64,000 nt of DNA from Pseudomonas bijieensis (GCF_013347965.1 NZ_CP048810.1:3595501-3659500); one strand, 5' to 3'. Counted from the first letter of the stretch, positions 10,501 through 21,100 are shown. The notes: generated by a model from the letters alone, not told the origin. Made by a program: numbers and translations.

Positions 10501-11464
10501 GATGCCGACCCTGATCGAACTGGAAAGCTTCGACGAGCTGCAACGGGAGATCTTCGGACCGGTGCTGCACGTAGTGCGCTACAAGCGCAAGGAGCTGGAT
10601 CAGTTGATCAGCCAGATCAACGCTTCCGGTTATGGCCTGACCCTCGGCGTGCACACCCGTATCGACGAGACCATCGCCAAAGTGGTCGATAACGTCCATG
10701 CCGGCAACGTCTACGTGAACCGCAACATTGTCGGGGCCGTGGTCGGCGTGCAGCCGTTCGGTGGCGAAGGCCTGTCGGGCACCGGCCCCAAGGCCGGCGG
10801 TCCGCTGTACTTGTACCGCCTGCTGTCGACCCGTCCTACCGATGCAATCCAGCAATCCTTCGTGCGTGGCGATGCCCTCACTGCGCCAGACCTGCGTTTG
10901 CGTGAAGCCCTGAGCAAACCGCTGACCGCCCTGCAAGCCTGGGCCGACAGCCAGAAACTCGCCGAGCTGAGCGCCCTGTGCGTGCAGTTCGCCGCCCAGT
11001 CGCAAAGCGGTATTACCCGTCAGCTGACCGGCCCGACCGGCGAACGCAACAGCTACGCCATCCTGCCGCGCGAGCACGTGTTGTGCCTGGCGGACGTGGA
11101 AGGCGATCTGCTGACGCAACTGGCGGCGGTACTGGCTGTGGGCGGCTCGGCCGTGTGGCCGGAAACCGACACCAGCAAGGCTTTGTTCGCACGCTTGCCG
11201 AAGGAGATTCAGGCACGCATCCAACGGGTTGCCGACTGGACCAAGGACGACGTGCTGTTCGACGCCGTGCTGCATCACGGCGATTCGGACCAACTGCGCG
11301 GCGTTTGCCAGCAAGTGGCCAAGCGGGCCGGTGCTATCGTCGGGGTGCACGGTTTGTCCCAGGGCGAGACCAACATTGCGTTGGAGCGTTTGGTGATCGA
11401 GCGGGCGTTGAGCGTGAACACGGCTGCCGCGGGTGGTAACGCCAGCCTGATGACCATTGGCTAA
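7511..11464 (+). CDS. putA: Trifunctional PutA: repressor, proline dehydrogenase and P5C dehydrogenase
   Basis: Oxidises proline to glutamate in two steps and represses the put genes when not membrane-bound. 1317 aa. Residues 1-47 (TTTLGVKLDDPTRERLKAA, HWLIKQAIFNYLEK) form a ribbon-helix-helix DNA-binding domain. About residues 255-560 are the FAD proline dehydrogenase barrel (MLGEAALTEHDA, GISIKLSALHPRYSRAQ, RLVKGAYWDSEI). About residues 640-1130 are the aldehyde dehydrogenase (GPVVCISPWNFPLAIF, FTGSTEVARLL, AETGGQNAMIVD), with catalytic Cys915 in GQRCSALR. The C-terminal domain completes the substrate tunnel. GAGG lies 8 nt before the ATG. It is a single-gene unit divergent from putP. Confidence 0.98.
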   Translation: MATTTLGVKLDDPTRERLKAAATSIDRTPHWLIKQAIFNYLEKLEGGATLTELNGSPRADSDDAGDVQVDHAHQCFLEFAESILPQSVLRASITAAYRRPEPEVVPMLIEQARLPAQMAEATNKLAASIAEKLRNQKSAGGRAGIVQGLLQEFSLSSQEGVALMCLAEALLRIPDKGTRDALIRDKISTGNWQPHLGNSPSLFVNAATWGLLLTGKLVATHNEAGLTSSLSRIIGKSGEPMIRKGVDMAMRLMGEQFVTGETIAEALANASKFESKGFRYSYDMLGEAALTEHDAQKYLASYEQAIHSIGKASHGRGIYEGPGISIKLSALHPRYSRAQYERVMDELYPRLLSLTLLAKQYDIGLNIDAEEADRLELSLDLLERLCFEPQLTGWNGIGFVIQAYQKRCPYVIDYVIDLARRSRHRLMIRLVKGAYWDSEIKRAQVEGLEGYPVYTRKVYTDVSYIACARKLLSVPEVIYPQFATHNAHTLSAIYHIAGQNYYPGQYEFQCLHGMGEPLYEQVVGKVSEGKLNRPCRVYAPVGTHETLLAYLVRRLLENGANTSFVNRIADQSISIQELVADPVASIEQMATLEGGFGLPHPRIPLPRDLYGSERANSSGIDLANEHRLASLSCALLATAHNDWKATPMLGCAASEEAPAAVLNPADHRDVVGHVQEATISDVDNAIQCALNAAPIWQATPPAERAAILERAADLMEGEIQPLMGLLAREAGKTFANAIAEVREAVDFLRYYAVQARNDFTNDAHRPLGPVVCISPWNFPLAIFSGQVAAALAAGNPVLAKPAEQTPLVAAQAVRLMLEAGIPEGVLQLLPGRGETVGARLVGDERVKGVMFTGSTEVARLLQRNIAGRLDNQGRPIPLIAETGGQNAMIVDSSALTEQVVIDVVSSAFDSAGQRCSALRVLCLQEDSADRVIEMLKGAMAESRLGNPERLSVDIGPVIDAEAKAGIEKHIQAMRDKGRTVYQMAIADSDECKRGTFVMPTLIELESFDELQREIFGPVLHVVRYKRKELDQLISQINASGYGLTLGVHTRIDETIAKVVDNVHAGNVYVNRNIVGAVVGVQPFGGEGLSGTGPKAGGPLYLYRLLSTRPTDAIQQSFVRGDALTAPDLRLREALSKPLTALQAWADSQKLAELSALCVQFAAQSQSGITRQLTGPTGERNSYAILPREHVLCLADVEGDLLTQLAAVLAVGGSAVWPETDTSKALFARLPKEIQARIQRVADWTKDDVLFDAVLHHGDSDQLRGVCQQVAKRAGAIVGVHGLSQGETNIALERLVIERALSVNTAAAGGNASLMTIG

Positions 11465-11473
11465 ACCGTTGTA

Positions 11474-11502
11474 GACCAGGCACCTGCAATGGGTGCCTGG
11501 TC
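11474..11502 (+). terminator. Hairpin after putA
   Basis: A perfect 11-bp stem GACCAGGCACC/GGTGCCTGGTC with a 7-nt loop lies 10 nt after the putA stop. No clear T-run follows, so it may end transcription weakly or only stabilise the 3' end. Confidence 0.5.
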
Positions 11503-11526
11503 ATAGAAACCCTGTGTGCGAGCTTG

Positions 11527-11611
11527 GTGGGAGCAAAGCTTGCTCGCGATCCAGGCGCTGCGGTCCTCAAGAGACCGCGGCGCTTTCATCGCGGGCAAGC
11601 CTTGCTCCCAC
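11527..11611. repeat. REPIN (GTGGGAGCAAAGCTTGCTCG variant), copy 1
   Basis: An 85-bp element with inverted GTGGGAGCAAAGCTTGCTCG / CAAGCCTTGCTCCCAC ends and an internal GCGGTC...GACCGC stem. It differs at one position from the element at 27647-27731, including the normally variable middle. Confidence 0.85.
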
Positions 11612-11732
11612 AAAACTCGCTCCCATATTGGATTAGTGTCGCCCTAACCTCTGCATCACTGCCATCAATCATCCTGTTCAGCCTCTATTCCCACGCCTAG
11701 ACTCGGCCCATTCCAAAAAAAGGTAGGCCGCC

Positions 11733-13535
11733 ATGTCCGAGACGTTGCTCAGTTCCCGCAATCTGGCTTTCGAGCTGTATGAAGTCCTCGATGCCGAGGG
11801 CCTGACCCAGCGCGAGCGGTTTGCCGAGCACAATCGCGAAACCTTCGACGCAGCCCTCGCTACGGCCCGCAGCATCGCCGAGAAATTTTTCGCGCCCCAC
11901 AACCGCAAGAACGATGAAAACGAACCGCGCTACGAGAACGGCGAGGCGATTCTGATTCCCGAGGTGAAACCGGCGGTGGATGCCTTCCTCGAGGCTGGCT
12001 TTCTCAATGCCGCACGCAGCTTCGAGGCTGGCGGTATGCAACTGCCGACGTTGTTGTCCCAGGCCTGCTTCGCGCATTTCCAATCGGCCAACGCCGCTTC
12101 GACCTCTTACCCGTTCCTGACCATGGGCGCGGCGAATCTGATCGAGAGCTTCGGCAGCGAGGAGCAAAAGCAACGCTTCCTGCAACCGATGATCGACGGC
12201 CGCTTCTTCGGCACCATGGCCCTGACCGAGCCACATGCAGGTTCTTCGCTGTCGGATATTCGTACACGCGCGGAGCCGGCGTCCGACGGCACCTACCGAC
12301 TCAAGGGCAACAAGATCTTCATCTCCGGCGGCGATCATCCGCTATCGGAAAACATCGTGCACATGGTGCTGGCGAAACTGCCGGATGCACCGCCTGGCGT
12401 GAAAGGCATTTCGCTGTTTATCGTGCCCAAGTTCCTGGTCAACGACGACGGCAGCCTCGGCCCGCGCAACGATGTGCTGCTGGCGGGGCTGTTCCACAAA
12501 ATGGGCTGGCGTGGCACCACCTCTACCGCGCTGAACTTCGGCGACAACGGCGAATGTGTCGGTTACCTCGTAGGCAAACCGCACCACGGCCTGAGCTACA
12601 TGTTCCAGATGATGAACGAGGCACGGATCGGCGTCGGCATGGGCGCGGTGATGCTGGGTTACGCCGGCTACCTGTATTCACTTGAATACGCCCGCGAGCG
12701 CCCGCAGGGCCGGGTACCCGACAGCAAGGACCCGACTACGCCGCCGGTGGCGATCATCCAGCACGCCGACGTACGCCGCATGCTGCTGACCCAGAAGGCC
12801 TACGTTGAAGGTTCATTTGACCTGGGCCTGTACGCCGCGCGGCTGTTCGACGACACCACCACCCTGGAAAGCGAAGCCGAGCGCCGGCGCGCCCATGAGC
12901 TGCTGGATTTGCTGACCCCTATCGTCAAATCCTGGCCCTCGGAGTTCTGCCTGAAGGCCAACGAGCTGGCGATTCAGATTCTTGGCGGCCACGGCTACAC
13001 CCGCGAATACCCGGTGGAGCAGTATTACCGCGACAACCGCCTGAACCCGATCCATGAAGGCACCCACGGCATCCAGTCCCTGGACCTGCTGGGGCGCAAG
13101 CTGGCGCAGAACGGCGGCGCTGGCCTCAAGCAATTGATCCGGCTGGTGGCCGACACCACTGAGCGCGCCCAGGCCCACGCATCACTGACGCCATTGCGCC
13201 AACCACTGGAAGCGCTGGTAGCACGCCTGCAAACGGTTACCCTCGGCCTGCTGACGGACCTGGCCCAAGGCAAGGTCAACAGCAGTCTCGCCAACTCGGC
13301 GCTGTACCTCAAGGTGTTTGGTCACATGGTGATTGGCTGGCGCTGGCTGGAACAGGCGATTCGGGCCGAGGAAGGTTTGGCCAAGGGGAACGAGGCGGAC
13401 AGCGACTTCTATAAGGGCAAGCTGCAAGCGGCGCGGTACTTCCTGACCTGGGAAGTGCCGGGGTGTCACCATGAGCTGGAGCTGCTCGAGACGCGGGATG
13501 ATACGTGCCTGGGGATGCGGGATGAGTGGTTCTGA
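11733..13535 (+). CDS. Acyl-CoA dehydrogenase, large (about 600 aa) type
   Basis: FAD enzyme that introduces the alpha,beta double bond in an acyl-CoA. It belongs to the long subfamily of DmdC/FadE-like proteins with a C-terminal extra domain. 600 aa. FAD-binding blocks: MALTEPHAGSSLSDIRT (about residues 166-182), KGNKIFISGGDH, and QILGGHGYTREYPVEQYYRD (about residues 414-433). The likely catalytic base is Glu442 in NPIHEGTHG. The RBS is AGGTAGG. Substrate cannot be told from sequence. It is a single-gene unit between REPINs, convergent with zapA. Confidence 0.9.
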   Translation: MSETLLSSRNLAFELYEVLDAEGLTQRERFAEHNRETFDAALATARSIAEKFFAPHNRKNDENEPRYENGEAILIPEVKPAVDAFLEAGFLNAARSFEAGGMQLPTLLSQACFAHFQSANAASTSYPFLTMGAANLIESFGSEEQKQRFLQPMIDGRFFGTMALTEPHAGSSLSDIRTRAEPASDGTYRLKGNKIFISGGDHPLSENIVHMVLAKLPDAPPGVKGISLFIVPKFLVNDDGSLGPRNDVLLAGLFHKMGWRGTTSTALNFGDNGECVGYLVGKPHHGLSYMFQMMNEARIGVGMGAVMLGYAGYLYSLEYARERPQGRVPDSKDPTTPPVAIIQHADVRRMLLTQKAYVEGSFDLGLYAARLFDDTTTLESEAERRRAHELLDLLTPIVKSWPSEFCLKANELAIQILGGHGYTREYPVEQYYRDNRLNPIHEGTHGIQSLDLLGRKLAQNGGAGLKQLIRLVADTTERAQAHASLTPLRQPLEALVARLQTVTLGLLTDLAQGKVNSSLANSALYLKVFGHMVIGWRWLEQAIRAEEGLAKGNEADSDFYKGKLQAARYFLTWEVPGCHHELELLETRDDTCLGMRDEWF

Positions 13536-13563
13536 GCCTGCTCTTGTGCGGGGCTGAAAACCG

Positions 13564-13654
13564 ATCGCGAGCAGGCTCGCTCCCACAGTGGAACGGGGTG
13601 AACACAGATTTTATGTCCACTTAGCCCCTATGTGGGAGCGAGCCTGCTCGCGAT
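13564..13654. repeat. REPIN (GTGGGAGC family)
   Basis: Inverted ends at 13564-13586 and 13632-13654 lie between the convergent acyl-CoA dehydrogenase and zapA genes. Confidence 0.85.
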
Positions 13655-13697
13655 GACTCAGGTGCAGACAACACTGCTGCACAAGCCCGTCGCAGGT

Positions 13698-14000
13698 TCA
13701 GGCCTGCTGAATGGTCTTGGCAATCACCTCGACCGTGGCGCTGACTTGCTCTTGGTAACGGTCGAGTTCCGCTTGATGAGCCTTTTGCATTTCCATCTGT
13801 TGCGAACACAGGTTCATCGCCGCCAGTACCAGCAGGCGATCACCGATCAGCGTCGGGTATTTCCTCTTGGTATCGGCCAGGGCGGCCTTGAGCATGGCAG
13901 CGGCGTCCAGCAGGGCCTGCTCCTGCCCGGCCGGGGCCTTGATTGAATAGTCTTCTCCCAGGATCGAGATGACTGTCACCCCATCGGCGCCGTGCTTCAT
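13698..14000 (-). CDS. zapA: Cell division protein ZapA
   Basis: 100-aa ZapA, which crosslinks FtsZ protofilaments at the Z-ring. The N-terminal globular part begins GVTVISILGEDYSIKAPAGQEQALLDAA. A C-terminal helix (about residues 60-98) is suited to coiled-coil dimerisation. The start ATG at 14000 overlaps the stop of the preceding small coiled-coil gene (ATGA). In P. aeruginosa the same pair is followed by the 6S RNA gene and ygfA; here only a REPIN and a convergent gene follow. Confidence 0.93.
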   Translation of the reverse strand: MKHGADGVTVISILGEDYSIKAPAGQEQALLDAAAMLKAALADTKRKYPTLIGDRLLVLAAMNLCSQQMEMQKAHQAELDRYQEQVSATVEVIAKTIQQA

Positions 14001-14227
14001 GCGCTGACAGGACCGGCGCTGGCGCGCTCGATCAACGCCTGGATGCGGGCAGCGGTAGCGCCGTGCAGTTCTTCCTGTTCCATCAGGCTCAGTTGCAAGC
14101 TCTCGTTTTCATCCTTGGCCCTGGCAAGTTCCGCGCTCAGGGTTTCGTTCAGGCCGGTGAGGTGACGGTTCTGTTGCACCAGGTCGTTGACCAGTTGCTC
14201 CAGCTGGCTGAGGGATGTTTCCAACAT
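13997..14227 (-). CDS. TIGR02449/ZapB-like small coiled-coil protein
   Basis: 76 aa, almost entirely heptad-patterned helix (LSQLEQLVNDLVQQNRHL, LSAELARAKDENESLQLSL). This family sits just before zapA in pseudomonads and is thought to be a cell-division coiled-coil protein, by analogy with ZapB. The 4-nt overlap with zapA implies coupled translation. The 5' leader contains a terminator-like hairpin at 14264-14306. Confidence 0.85.
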   Translation of the reverse strand: MLETSLSQLEQLVNDLVQQNRHLTGLNETLSAELARAKDENESLQLSLMEQEELHGATAARIQALIERASAGPVSA

Positions 14228-14263
14228 ATTGATTTCCAGGCATTTTCAAGGGGCGCGTACGAT

Positions 14264-14306
14264 AAAGAAAAGTCACCGCCGATGCCACGGTTACACGGCG
14301 GCGGTG
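14264..14306 (-). terminator. Terminator-like hairpin upstream of the zapA operon
   Basis: On the minus strand CACCGCCG...CGGCGGTG forms an 8-bp GC-rich stem (14299-14306 with 14274-14281) around a 17-nt loop. It is followed by ACTTTTCTTT, 37 nt before the first operon ATG. It could be an attenuator in the leader or the end of a short upstream RNA from about 14310-14430. The rest of the gap up to the chemoreceptor gene shows nothing recognisable. Confidence 0.35.
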
Positions 14307-14485
14307 CTTCGCTCGCGAGCTGTAGAGACTGCGATTCGGGAATCTGGTTCCTACCCTTCGTCGCACGGTAGGTGTTGCCCTGCGACAAAAGCACGCGTCG
14401 GCCTCAAGACTTCAGTCGTATGACCGATAAGTCAGGGAACAGCAGTCACAGCCCCGCACGGACGCGTCTTCTTCCGGTACTTCCC

Positions 14486-16111
14486 ATGTCTCTACGTAAT
14501 ATGAACATCGCGCCGCGGGCGTTCCTGGGGTTTGCCCTGATAGGCGCCCTGATGCTGGCCCTCGGGGTGTTTGCCCTGGCCCAGATGAGCAACATCCGCA
14601 CCTCTGGCGAAAGCATCGCCCGCAACAGCGTGCCCAGCATCAAGGCCCTGGATGAGTTCACCCAGCTCACCCTGCGTCTGCGGGTGCTGTCCTATCGTTT
14701 GCTGACCAACCGCGAACCGGACATCCAGCAGAAAACCTACGATCTGTTCGAGCAACGCAACCAACAGATCCGCGCCGCCCAGACGGCCTACGAAAAACTC
14801 ATCAGCGCCCCGGAAGAACGGGCCGCCTACGATCAGTATGTGCAACTGCTGGGTCAGTACCGTCAGCTCGAAGAGCGGATGAAAACCCTGTCGCGCAATA
14901 ATCAGATCGAGGAACTGCGGGTATTGCTCAACACCGAACTGCTGAGCAACTCCGAAGCCATCAACGCAATCCTGGGCCGCCTGCTGGAAATCAATAACCA
15001 CCAGGCCGAGGCTTTCAACCAGAGCGCTGAGCAGCAATATTCAAAAGCCTTCATGCTGGTCGTCACGCTGCTGGTCATCGCCACCGGCCTGACCCTGCTG
15101 TTCGCCTGGCTGCTGACCAATAGCATTACCAAGCCGATTGCCAATGCCCTGGACGCCGCCGAGGAAATCGCCAAGGGCAACCTGACCCGGCCAATCACCG
15201 TCGATGGCACCGATGAAGCCGGTCGCCTGCTCAAAGCGATGGCGACCATGCAGGAGAAACTGCGCGACACCCTGCAGCGGATTTCTGGCTCGGCCACACA
15301 ACTTGCGTCGGCGGCCGAAGAGCTCAACGCCGTCACTGACGAAAGCGCCCGTGGCCTGACCCAGCAGAACAACGAAATCGAACAGGCCGCCACGGCAGTC
15401 AACGAAATGACCAGTGCCGTGGAAGAAGTGGCGCGCAATGCGGTCAGCACCTCCGAAGCATCGAAAGACGCCACGACTTCCGCCGGTGATGGCCGTGACC
15501 TGGTGCAGGAAACCGTCAGCGCCATCGAACGCATGAGCGCCGACGTGCAAAGCACTGCCACGCTGATTGGCAACCTGGCCAATGAGTCCCGCGATATCGG
15601 CAAGGTGCTGGACGTGATCCGTGGCCTGGCCGACCAGACCAACCTGTTGGCGCTGAACGCCGCTATCGAAGCGGCCCGTGCCGGTGAGGCCGGTCGTGGT
15701 TTTGCCGTGGTCGCCGACGAAGTCCGCGCCCTGGCTCACCGCACGCAGCAGTCAACCAGCGAGATCGAACGCATGATCGGCAGTATCCAGAACGGCACCG
15801 AACAGGCCGTGGATTCGATGCGCAACAGCACCGAACGCGCCGAGTCGACGCTGAACATCGCTCGCGGCGCCGGCATGTCCCTGGACACCATCAACACCGC
15901 CATCGTCGAGATCAACGAACGCAACCTGGTGATTGCCAGCGCCGCCGAGGAGCAGGCCCAAGTGGCCCGCGAAGTGGACCGCAACCTGGTGAACATCCGC
16001 GACCTGTCGGTGCAATCGGCCACCGGCGCCAACCAGACCAGCGCCGCCAGTGCCGAACTGTCGCGCCTGGCCGTGGACCTGAACAGCATGGTTGGACGGT
16101 TCAGCCTTTAA
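14486..16111 (+). CDS. Methyl-accepting chemotaxis protein
   Basis: 541-aa chemoreceptor. TM1 is about residues 10-32, a periplasmic four-helix-bundle ligand domain spans about 33-190, TM2 is about 191-213, and a HAMP domain ([20 protein letters not shown]) is about 214-266. The signalling domain has the hairpin tip [19 protein letters not shown] near residue 390. No C-terminal CheR pentapeptide is present. The ligand is not predictable. I placed the start at 14486 ([12 protein letters not shown]); the frame is open further upstream to 14372, but that extension is polar and lacks an RBS. Confidence 0.92.
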   Translation: MSLRNMNIAPRAFLGFALIGALMLALGVFALAQMSNIRTSGESIARNSVPSIKALDEFTQLTLRLRVLSYRLLTNREPDIQQKTYDLFEQRNQQIRAAQTAYEKLISAPEERAAYDQYVQLLGQYRQLEERMKTLSRNNQIEELRVLLNTELLSNSEAINAILGRLLEINNHQAEAFNQSAEQQYSKAFMLVVTLLVIATGLTLLFAWLLTNSITKPIANALDAAEEIAKGNLTRPITVDGTDEAGRLLKAMATMQEKLRDTLQRISGSATQLASAAEELNAVTDESARGLTQQNNEIEQAATAVNEMTSAVEEVARNAVSTSEASKDATTSAGDGRDLVQETVSAIERMSADVQSTATLIGNLANESRDIGKVLDVIRGLADQTNLLALNAAIEAARAGEAGRGFAVVADEVRALAHRTQQSTSEIERMIGSIQNGTEQAVDSMRNSTERAESTLNIARGAGMSLDTINTAIVEINERNLVIASAAEEQAQVAREVDRNLVNIRDLSVQSATGANQTSAASAELSRLAVDLNSMVGRFSL

Positions 16112-16158
16112 CCGCAAACCCATTGATCGCTCACAATCCATGAGCGATCAATGCTGTT

Positions 16159-16257
16159 GTGGCGAGGGAGCTTGCTCCCGCTGGGCTGCGAAGCGGCCCC
16201 AAAACTTCAAAAGCGACGACTGCTTCGCAGCCGAGCGGGAGCAAGCTCCCTCGCCAC
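16159..16257. repeat. REPIN (GTGGCGAGGGAGCTTGCTCC family), copy 1
   Basis: 99-bp element with inverted GTGGCGAGGGAGCTTGCTCC ends. It matches the element at 23929-24027 at all but about two positions, including the middle. Confidence 0.85.
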
Positions 16258-16387
16258 AATGGCTGCGCCCAGAACCCGATCCCCCAACCTTTTTTGACAG
16301 CATCACATTTCAACAGGTTAGAATCGCTGGCACGCAGACTGCATGGTCAGTCTGTGCCCGCCCTTCAGTTTTCCCGGAGTAACGCCT

Positions 16388-18130
16388 TTGACTGCGACGA
16401 CCATCAACAGCCTGTTCTTGATCGGCGCGTTGCTGGTAGGTGCGAGCATCCTGGTGAGTTCTCTTTCGTCCCGCCTGGGTATCCCGATCCTGGTGATCAT
16501 CCTGGCCGTGGGCATGGTGGCCGGTGTCGATGGCGCCGGTATTCTTTTCGATAACTACGCCACGGCCTACCTGGTCGGCAATCTCGCATTGGCTGTCATT
16601 CTGCTCGACGGCGGCTTGCGCACGCGGGTGTCGAGCTTTCGCGTGGCGCTGTGGCCGGCGTTGTCGCTGGCCACGGTCGGGGTATTGATCACCACTGGAC
16701 TGACCGGCCTGGCGGCGGCGTGGCTGTTCAACCTGAACCTGATCCAGGGCCTGCTGATCGGCGCCATCGTCGGCTCGACGGATGCGGCGGCAGTGTTTTC
16801 ACTACTGGGCGGCAAGGGCCTGAACGAGCGGGTCAGCGCCACCCTCGAGATCGAGTCCGGCAGTAACGACCCCATGGCGGTGTTCCTCACCGTCACCCTG
16901 ATCGGCATGCTCGCCAGTGGCGAAACCGGCCTGCACTGGAGCCTGCTGGGACATCTGGTGCGCGAGTTCGGCATTGGCTCGGTGCTTGGCCTGGGCGGTG
17001 GCTGGCTGATGCTGCAACTGGTCAATCGCATCAACCTGGCCAACGGCCTCTACCCGATCCTGGTCATCAGCGGCGGCCTGGCCGTGTTCGCCCTGACCAA
17101 CGCCCTGCACGGCAGTGGTTTCCTGGCGGTGTACCTGTGTGGCCTGGTGCTGGGCAACCGTCCGGTACGCAGCCGCCACGGCATCCTGCACATGCTCGAT
17201 GGCATGGCCTGGCTGGCGCAGATCGGCATGTTCCTGGTGCTGGGGCTGCTGGTCACGCCCCACGACCTGCTGCCCATTGCCCTGCCGGCCCTGGGCCTGG
17301 CGCTGTGGATGATCCTGTTCGCGCGCCCGCTGTCGGTCATGGTGGGCCTGCTGCCATTCAAGGCGTTCCATGGTCGCGAAAAAGCCTTTATTTCCTGGGT
17401 CGGCCTGCGCGGCGCAGTGCCGATCATTCTCGCCGTGTTCCCGCTGATGGCCGGCCTGCCCCACGCCCAACTCTATTTCAACCTGGCGTTCTTCATCGTG
17501 CTGGTCTCGCTGCTGGTGCAGGGCACGAGCCTGCCGTGGGTCGCCAAGTTGCTGCACGTGACCGTCCCGCCCGAGCCGCTGCCGATTTCCCGGGCGGCGC
17601 TGGAAGTGCACGTCACCAGCGAATGGGAGCTGTTCATCTATCGCCTGGGCGCGGAAAAATGGTGCATCGGCTCGCCCCTGCGGGACCTGAAAATGCCCGA
17701 AGGCACGCGCATCGCCGCACTGTTTCGCGGCCAACAACTGCTCCATCCGTCGGGTAGTACGGTGTTGGAAGTCGATGATTTGCTCTGTGTTATCGGCCAT
17801 GAACATGATTTGCCGGCCCTTGGAAAACTGTTCAGCCAAGCGCCGCAACGGGGCCTTGATTTGCGCTTTTTCGGCGACTTCGTACTCGAAGGAGACGCCC
17901 AGTTGGCCGCGGTTGCCGCCCTGTACGGATTGCAACTGGATGGCATCGATCCGGACATGTCCCTGGGGCGCTTCATTGCCCAGAAAGTCGGCGGCGCGCC
18001 GGTGGTCGGCGACCAGGTGGATTGGAACAACACCCTGTGGACCGTCGCGGCCATGGACGGGAACAAGATCGGCAAAGTGGGCGTCAGATTCCCCGAAGGA
18101 AGTCGCCCGGGTCCCGGCTTGTTCCTCTAA
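16388..18130 (+). CDS. nhaP2: K+/H+ antiporter NhaP2 (CPA1 family)
   Basis: Inner-membrane antiporter (CvrA) exporting potassium in exchange for protons. 580 aa from a TTG start at 16388, supported by CGGAG 8 nt upstream; an in-frame ATG at 16343 has no RBS. The membrane part (residues 1 to about 385) has the CPA1 signatures [26 protein letters not shown] and [14 protein letters not shown]. It is followed by a TrkA-C/RCK_C domain and a C-terminal CorC_HlyC domain ending RPGPGLFL. mscK begins 34 nt later on the same strand, so an osmotic or potassium-homeostasis operon is likely. Confidence 0.93.
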   Translation: MTATTINSLFLIGALLVGASILVSSLSSRLGIPILVIILAVGMVAGVDGAGILFDNYATAYLVGNLALAVILLDGGLRTRVSSFRVALWPALSLATVGVLITTGLTGLAAAWLFNLNLIQGLLIGAIVGSTDAAAVFSLLGGKGLNERVSATLEIESGSNDPMAVFLTVTLIGMLASGETGLHWSLLGHLVREFGIGSVLGLGGGWLMLQLVNRINLANGLYPILVISGGLAVFALTNALHGSGFLAVYLCGLVLGNRPVRSRHGILHMLDGMAWLAQIGMFLVLGLLVTPHDLLPIALPALGLALWMILFARPLSVMVGLLPFKAFHGREKAFISWVGLRGAVPIILAVFPLMAGLPHAQLYFNLAFFIVLVSLLVQGTSLPWVAKLLHVTVPPEPLPISRAALEVHVTSEWELFIYRLGAEKWCIGSPLRDLKMPEGTRIAALFRGQQLLHPSGSTVLEVDDLLCVIGHEHDLPALGKLFSQAPQRGLDLRFFGDFVLEGDAQLAAVAALYGLQLDGIDPDMSLGRFIAQKVGGAPVVGDQVDWNNTLWTVAAMDGNKIGKVGVRFPEGSRPGPGLFL

Positions 18131-18164
18131 ACTGCTCCCACTCTCACTTGCTCGACCGGTCTCT

Positions 18165-21100
18165 ATGCCTACCCTGCGCTCCTTTTTCGCCATCGCCCTG
18201 CTGGGCTTGAGTCTCTCCGTCTGCACACTGCAAGCCGCTGATCTTCCCTCCAGTGCTTCGGTGCAGGCCAGCCTGGACAAGATCGCCGACCGCAAACTGC
18301 CGGAAGCCGACCAGAAAGCCCTGCAGGCCGTCTTGCAGAACACGCTGACCCAGCTCAGCAACAAGGCCGACTACGAACAGAAGTTGCAGGCGCTCAAACA
18401 GCAACTGGCCACCGCGCCCAAGCAGAACATCGAGAACCAGCGCGAACTGGCGCGGCTCAAGGGCACCACGGTGGTGCCGGTGGCGCAACGCTATGCCAAC
18501 CTGCCGATTCCCCAGCTTGAGCAAATGCTCTCGGATCGCTCCACCCAGCAGGGTGATCTGCAAAAAGCCCTGGCCGACGCCAACAGCCTGATCATCACCG
18601 CCCAGACCCGTCCCGAGCGTGCCCAGGCGGAAATCTCCAGCAGCCAGACCCGCATCCAGCAAATCAACACCATCCTCAAGGCCGGTCGAGACGCCGGCAA
18701 AACCCTGAGCGCCGAGCAACGCGACCAGCTCAACGCCGAGCTGGCGGCGCTCAACGCGCTGATTCCGCTACGCCGCCAGGAGCTGGCCGGCAACAGCCAA
18801 CTGCAGGATCTGGGCAACGGTCAACACGATTTGCTGATGGAAAAAATCGCCCGCACGGAGCAGGAAATCCAGGACCTGCAGAACCTGATCAACCAGAAGC
18901 GCCTGGCCCAGTCCCAGGAGACGGTGACCCAGCAATCCATCGAAGCCCAGAAGGCCGGTGGCAGCAGCTTGCTGGCGACCGAAAGCGCGGCCAACCTGAA
19001 GCTCTCCGACTACCTGCTCAAAAGCACCGACCGCCTCAACGAGGTGACCCAGCAGAACTTGCAGACCAAGCAACTGCTGGACAGCGTCACCCAGACCGAC
19101 GCCGCCCTGGACGAGCAGATCAGCGTGCTCAAGGGCAGCCTGCTGCTCTCCAAGATCCTCTACAAGCAGCGCCAGACCCTGCCGCGCCTCAAGCTGGACC
19201 AGAACCTGGCCGACCAGATCGCCGACATCCGCCTGTACCAGTTCGAAGTCAGCCAACAACGTGAGCTGCTGAACAATCCCAGTGCCTATGTCGACAACCT
19301 GCTGGCCTCCCAGCCATCGGAACAGGCCACGCCGCAACTGCGCAAGACCTTGCTGGAACTGGCACTGACCCGCGTCGACCTGCTGGAACGGCTGAACCGC
19401 GAATTGAGCGCAGTGCTCAACGAATCCATCACCCTGCAGCTCAACCAGAAGCAACTGCTCAGCACCGCCCAGAACCTGCGGGCGACGCTTGAAGAGCAGA
19501 TGTTCTGGATTCCCAGCAACAAGCCGCTGGATTTCGAATGGATGCGCGGCGTGCCGATGCGCCTGGAAAAACAGATCGATTCGCTGCCCTGGGCTTCGAG
19601 CCTCAGTGAGCTGGCCGATGGCCTGACCCAGCGTCCGCTGCTGTTCCTGCCCCTGGCGCTGCTGATTGGGGCACTGCTGTGGCGGCGCAAGAATCTTTAT
19701 GCGCGCTTGAACAAGGTTCACCAGGACGTTGGTCACTTCAAGCGCGACAGCCAGTGGCACACGCCCCAGGCGATCCTGATCAATATCCTCCTGGCAATGC
19801 CGGTGGCCCTGGCGCTGACCCTCTGCGGCTATGCCTTGCAGATCGACGCCCGCGGCCAGAACGCCAACCTCGGCGCGGCGCTGCTGCAGATCGGCCAGGC
19901 CTGGCTGGTGTTCTACACCGCCTATCGGGTGTTGGCCCCGGGCGGCGTGGCCGAATTGCATTTTCGCTGGGAGAAACCCCAGGTCGAATTCCTCCAGGGC
20001 TGGATCCGCCGGCTTGGGCTGGTGGTGCTGGCGTTGGTGGCCGTGGTGGCCGTGGCCGAGTTGCAGCCCTCGACCCTGGCCGATGACGTGCTCGGCATGC
20101 CGGTGGTACTGACCTGCTACGCGCTGATGGCGTGGTTGCTCAGCCGCCTGTTGCTGAGTAGCCCGACACACAAGAACACCTCGCTGTTCCGCAAGGCCGT
20201 CGGGGTGCTGTTCACCGCGCTGCCGATCGCGCTGTTCGTGGCGGTGTGCTTCGGCTACTACTACACCGCACTGAAGCTCAGCGACCGGTTGATCAATACC
20301 CTGTACCTGCTGATGTTCTGGCTGGTGATCGAGGCGACCTTCGTGCGCGGCCTGTCGGTGGCGGCGCGGCGCCTGGCCTACCAGCGTGCCTTGGCCAAGC
20401 GCCAGGCCGCCAAGGAAGCCGGCGACGGCGAAGCGGTGGTCGAGGAGCCGACCCTGGACATCGAGAAGGTCAACGAGCAGTCCCTGCGCCTGATCCGCCT
20501 GGCCTTGCTCGGCGGCTTCATCGCCGCGTTGTACTGGGTCTGGTCGGACCTGATCAGCGTGTTCTCGTACCTGGACAACATCACCCTCTACGAATACACC
20601 AGCGGCACCGGCGTCAACATGAGCATGGTGCCGATCAGTATCGGCGACATGCTCGGCGCGTTGATCATCATCGGCATCACCTTCGCCCTGGCACGCAACC
20701 TGCCGGGCCTGTTGGAAGTGTTCGTACTGTCGAAACTGAACCTGGCCCAGGGCAGTGCCTATGCCACCACCACGCTGCTGTCCTATGTGATCGCGGGTGT
20801 CGGCTTCGTCACCACGCTGTCCACCCTGGGCGTGAGCTGGGACAAACTGCAATGGCTGGTGGCCGCACTGTCGGTGGGCCTGGGTTTCGGCATGCAGGAG
20901 ATCTTCGCCAACTTCATCTCCGGGATCATGATCCTGTTCGAGCGTCCGGTGCGCATCGGCGACACCATCACCATCGGCAACCTGTCGGGCACCGTCAGCA
21001 AGATCCGCATCCGCGCGACCACCATCACCGACTTCGACCGCAAGGACATCATCGTCCCGAACAAGACCTTCATCACCGGGCAACTGATCAACTGGTCGTT

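Noticed and set aside
7976..11350. A 1124-codon open frame on the minus strand opposite putA
   Set aside because: High-GC shadow of putA: no RBS, low-complexity His/Gln/Gly-rich translation and no family features.
14310..14430. 6S RNA gene near zapA
   Set aside because: I could not form the long rod with a central bubble expected of 6S RNA; only a terminator-like hairpin is supported.
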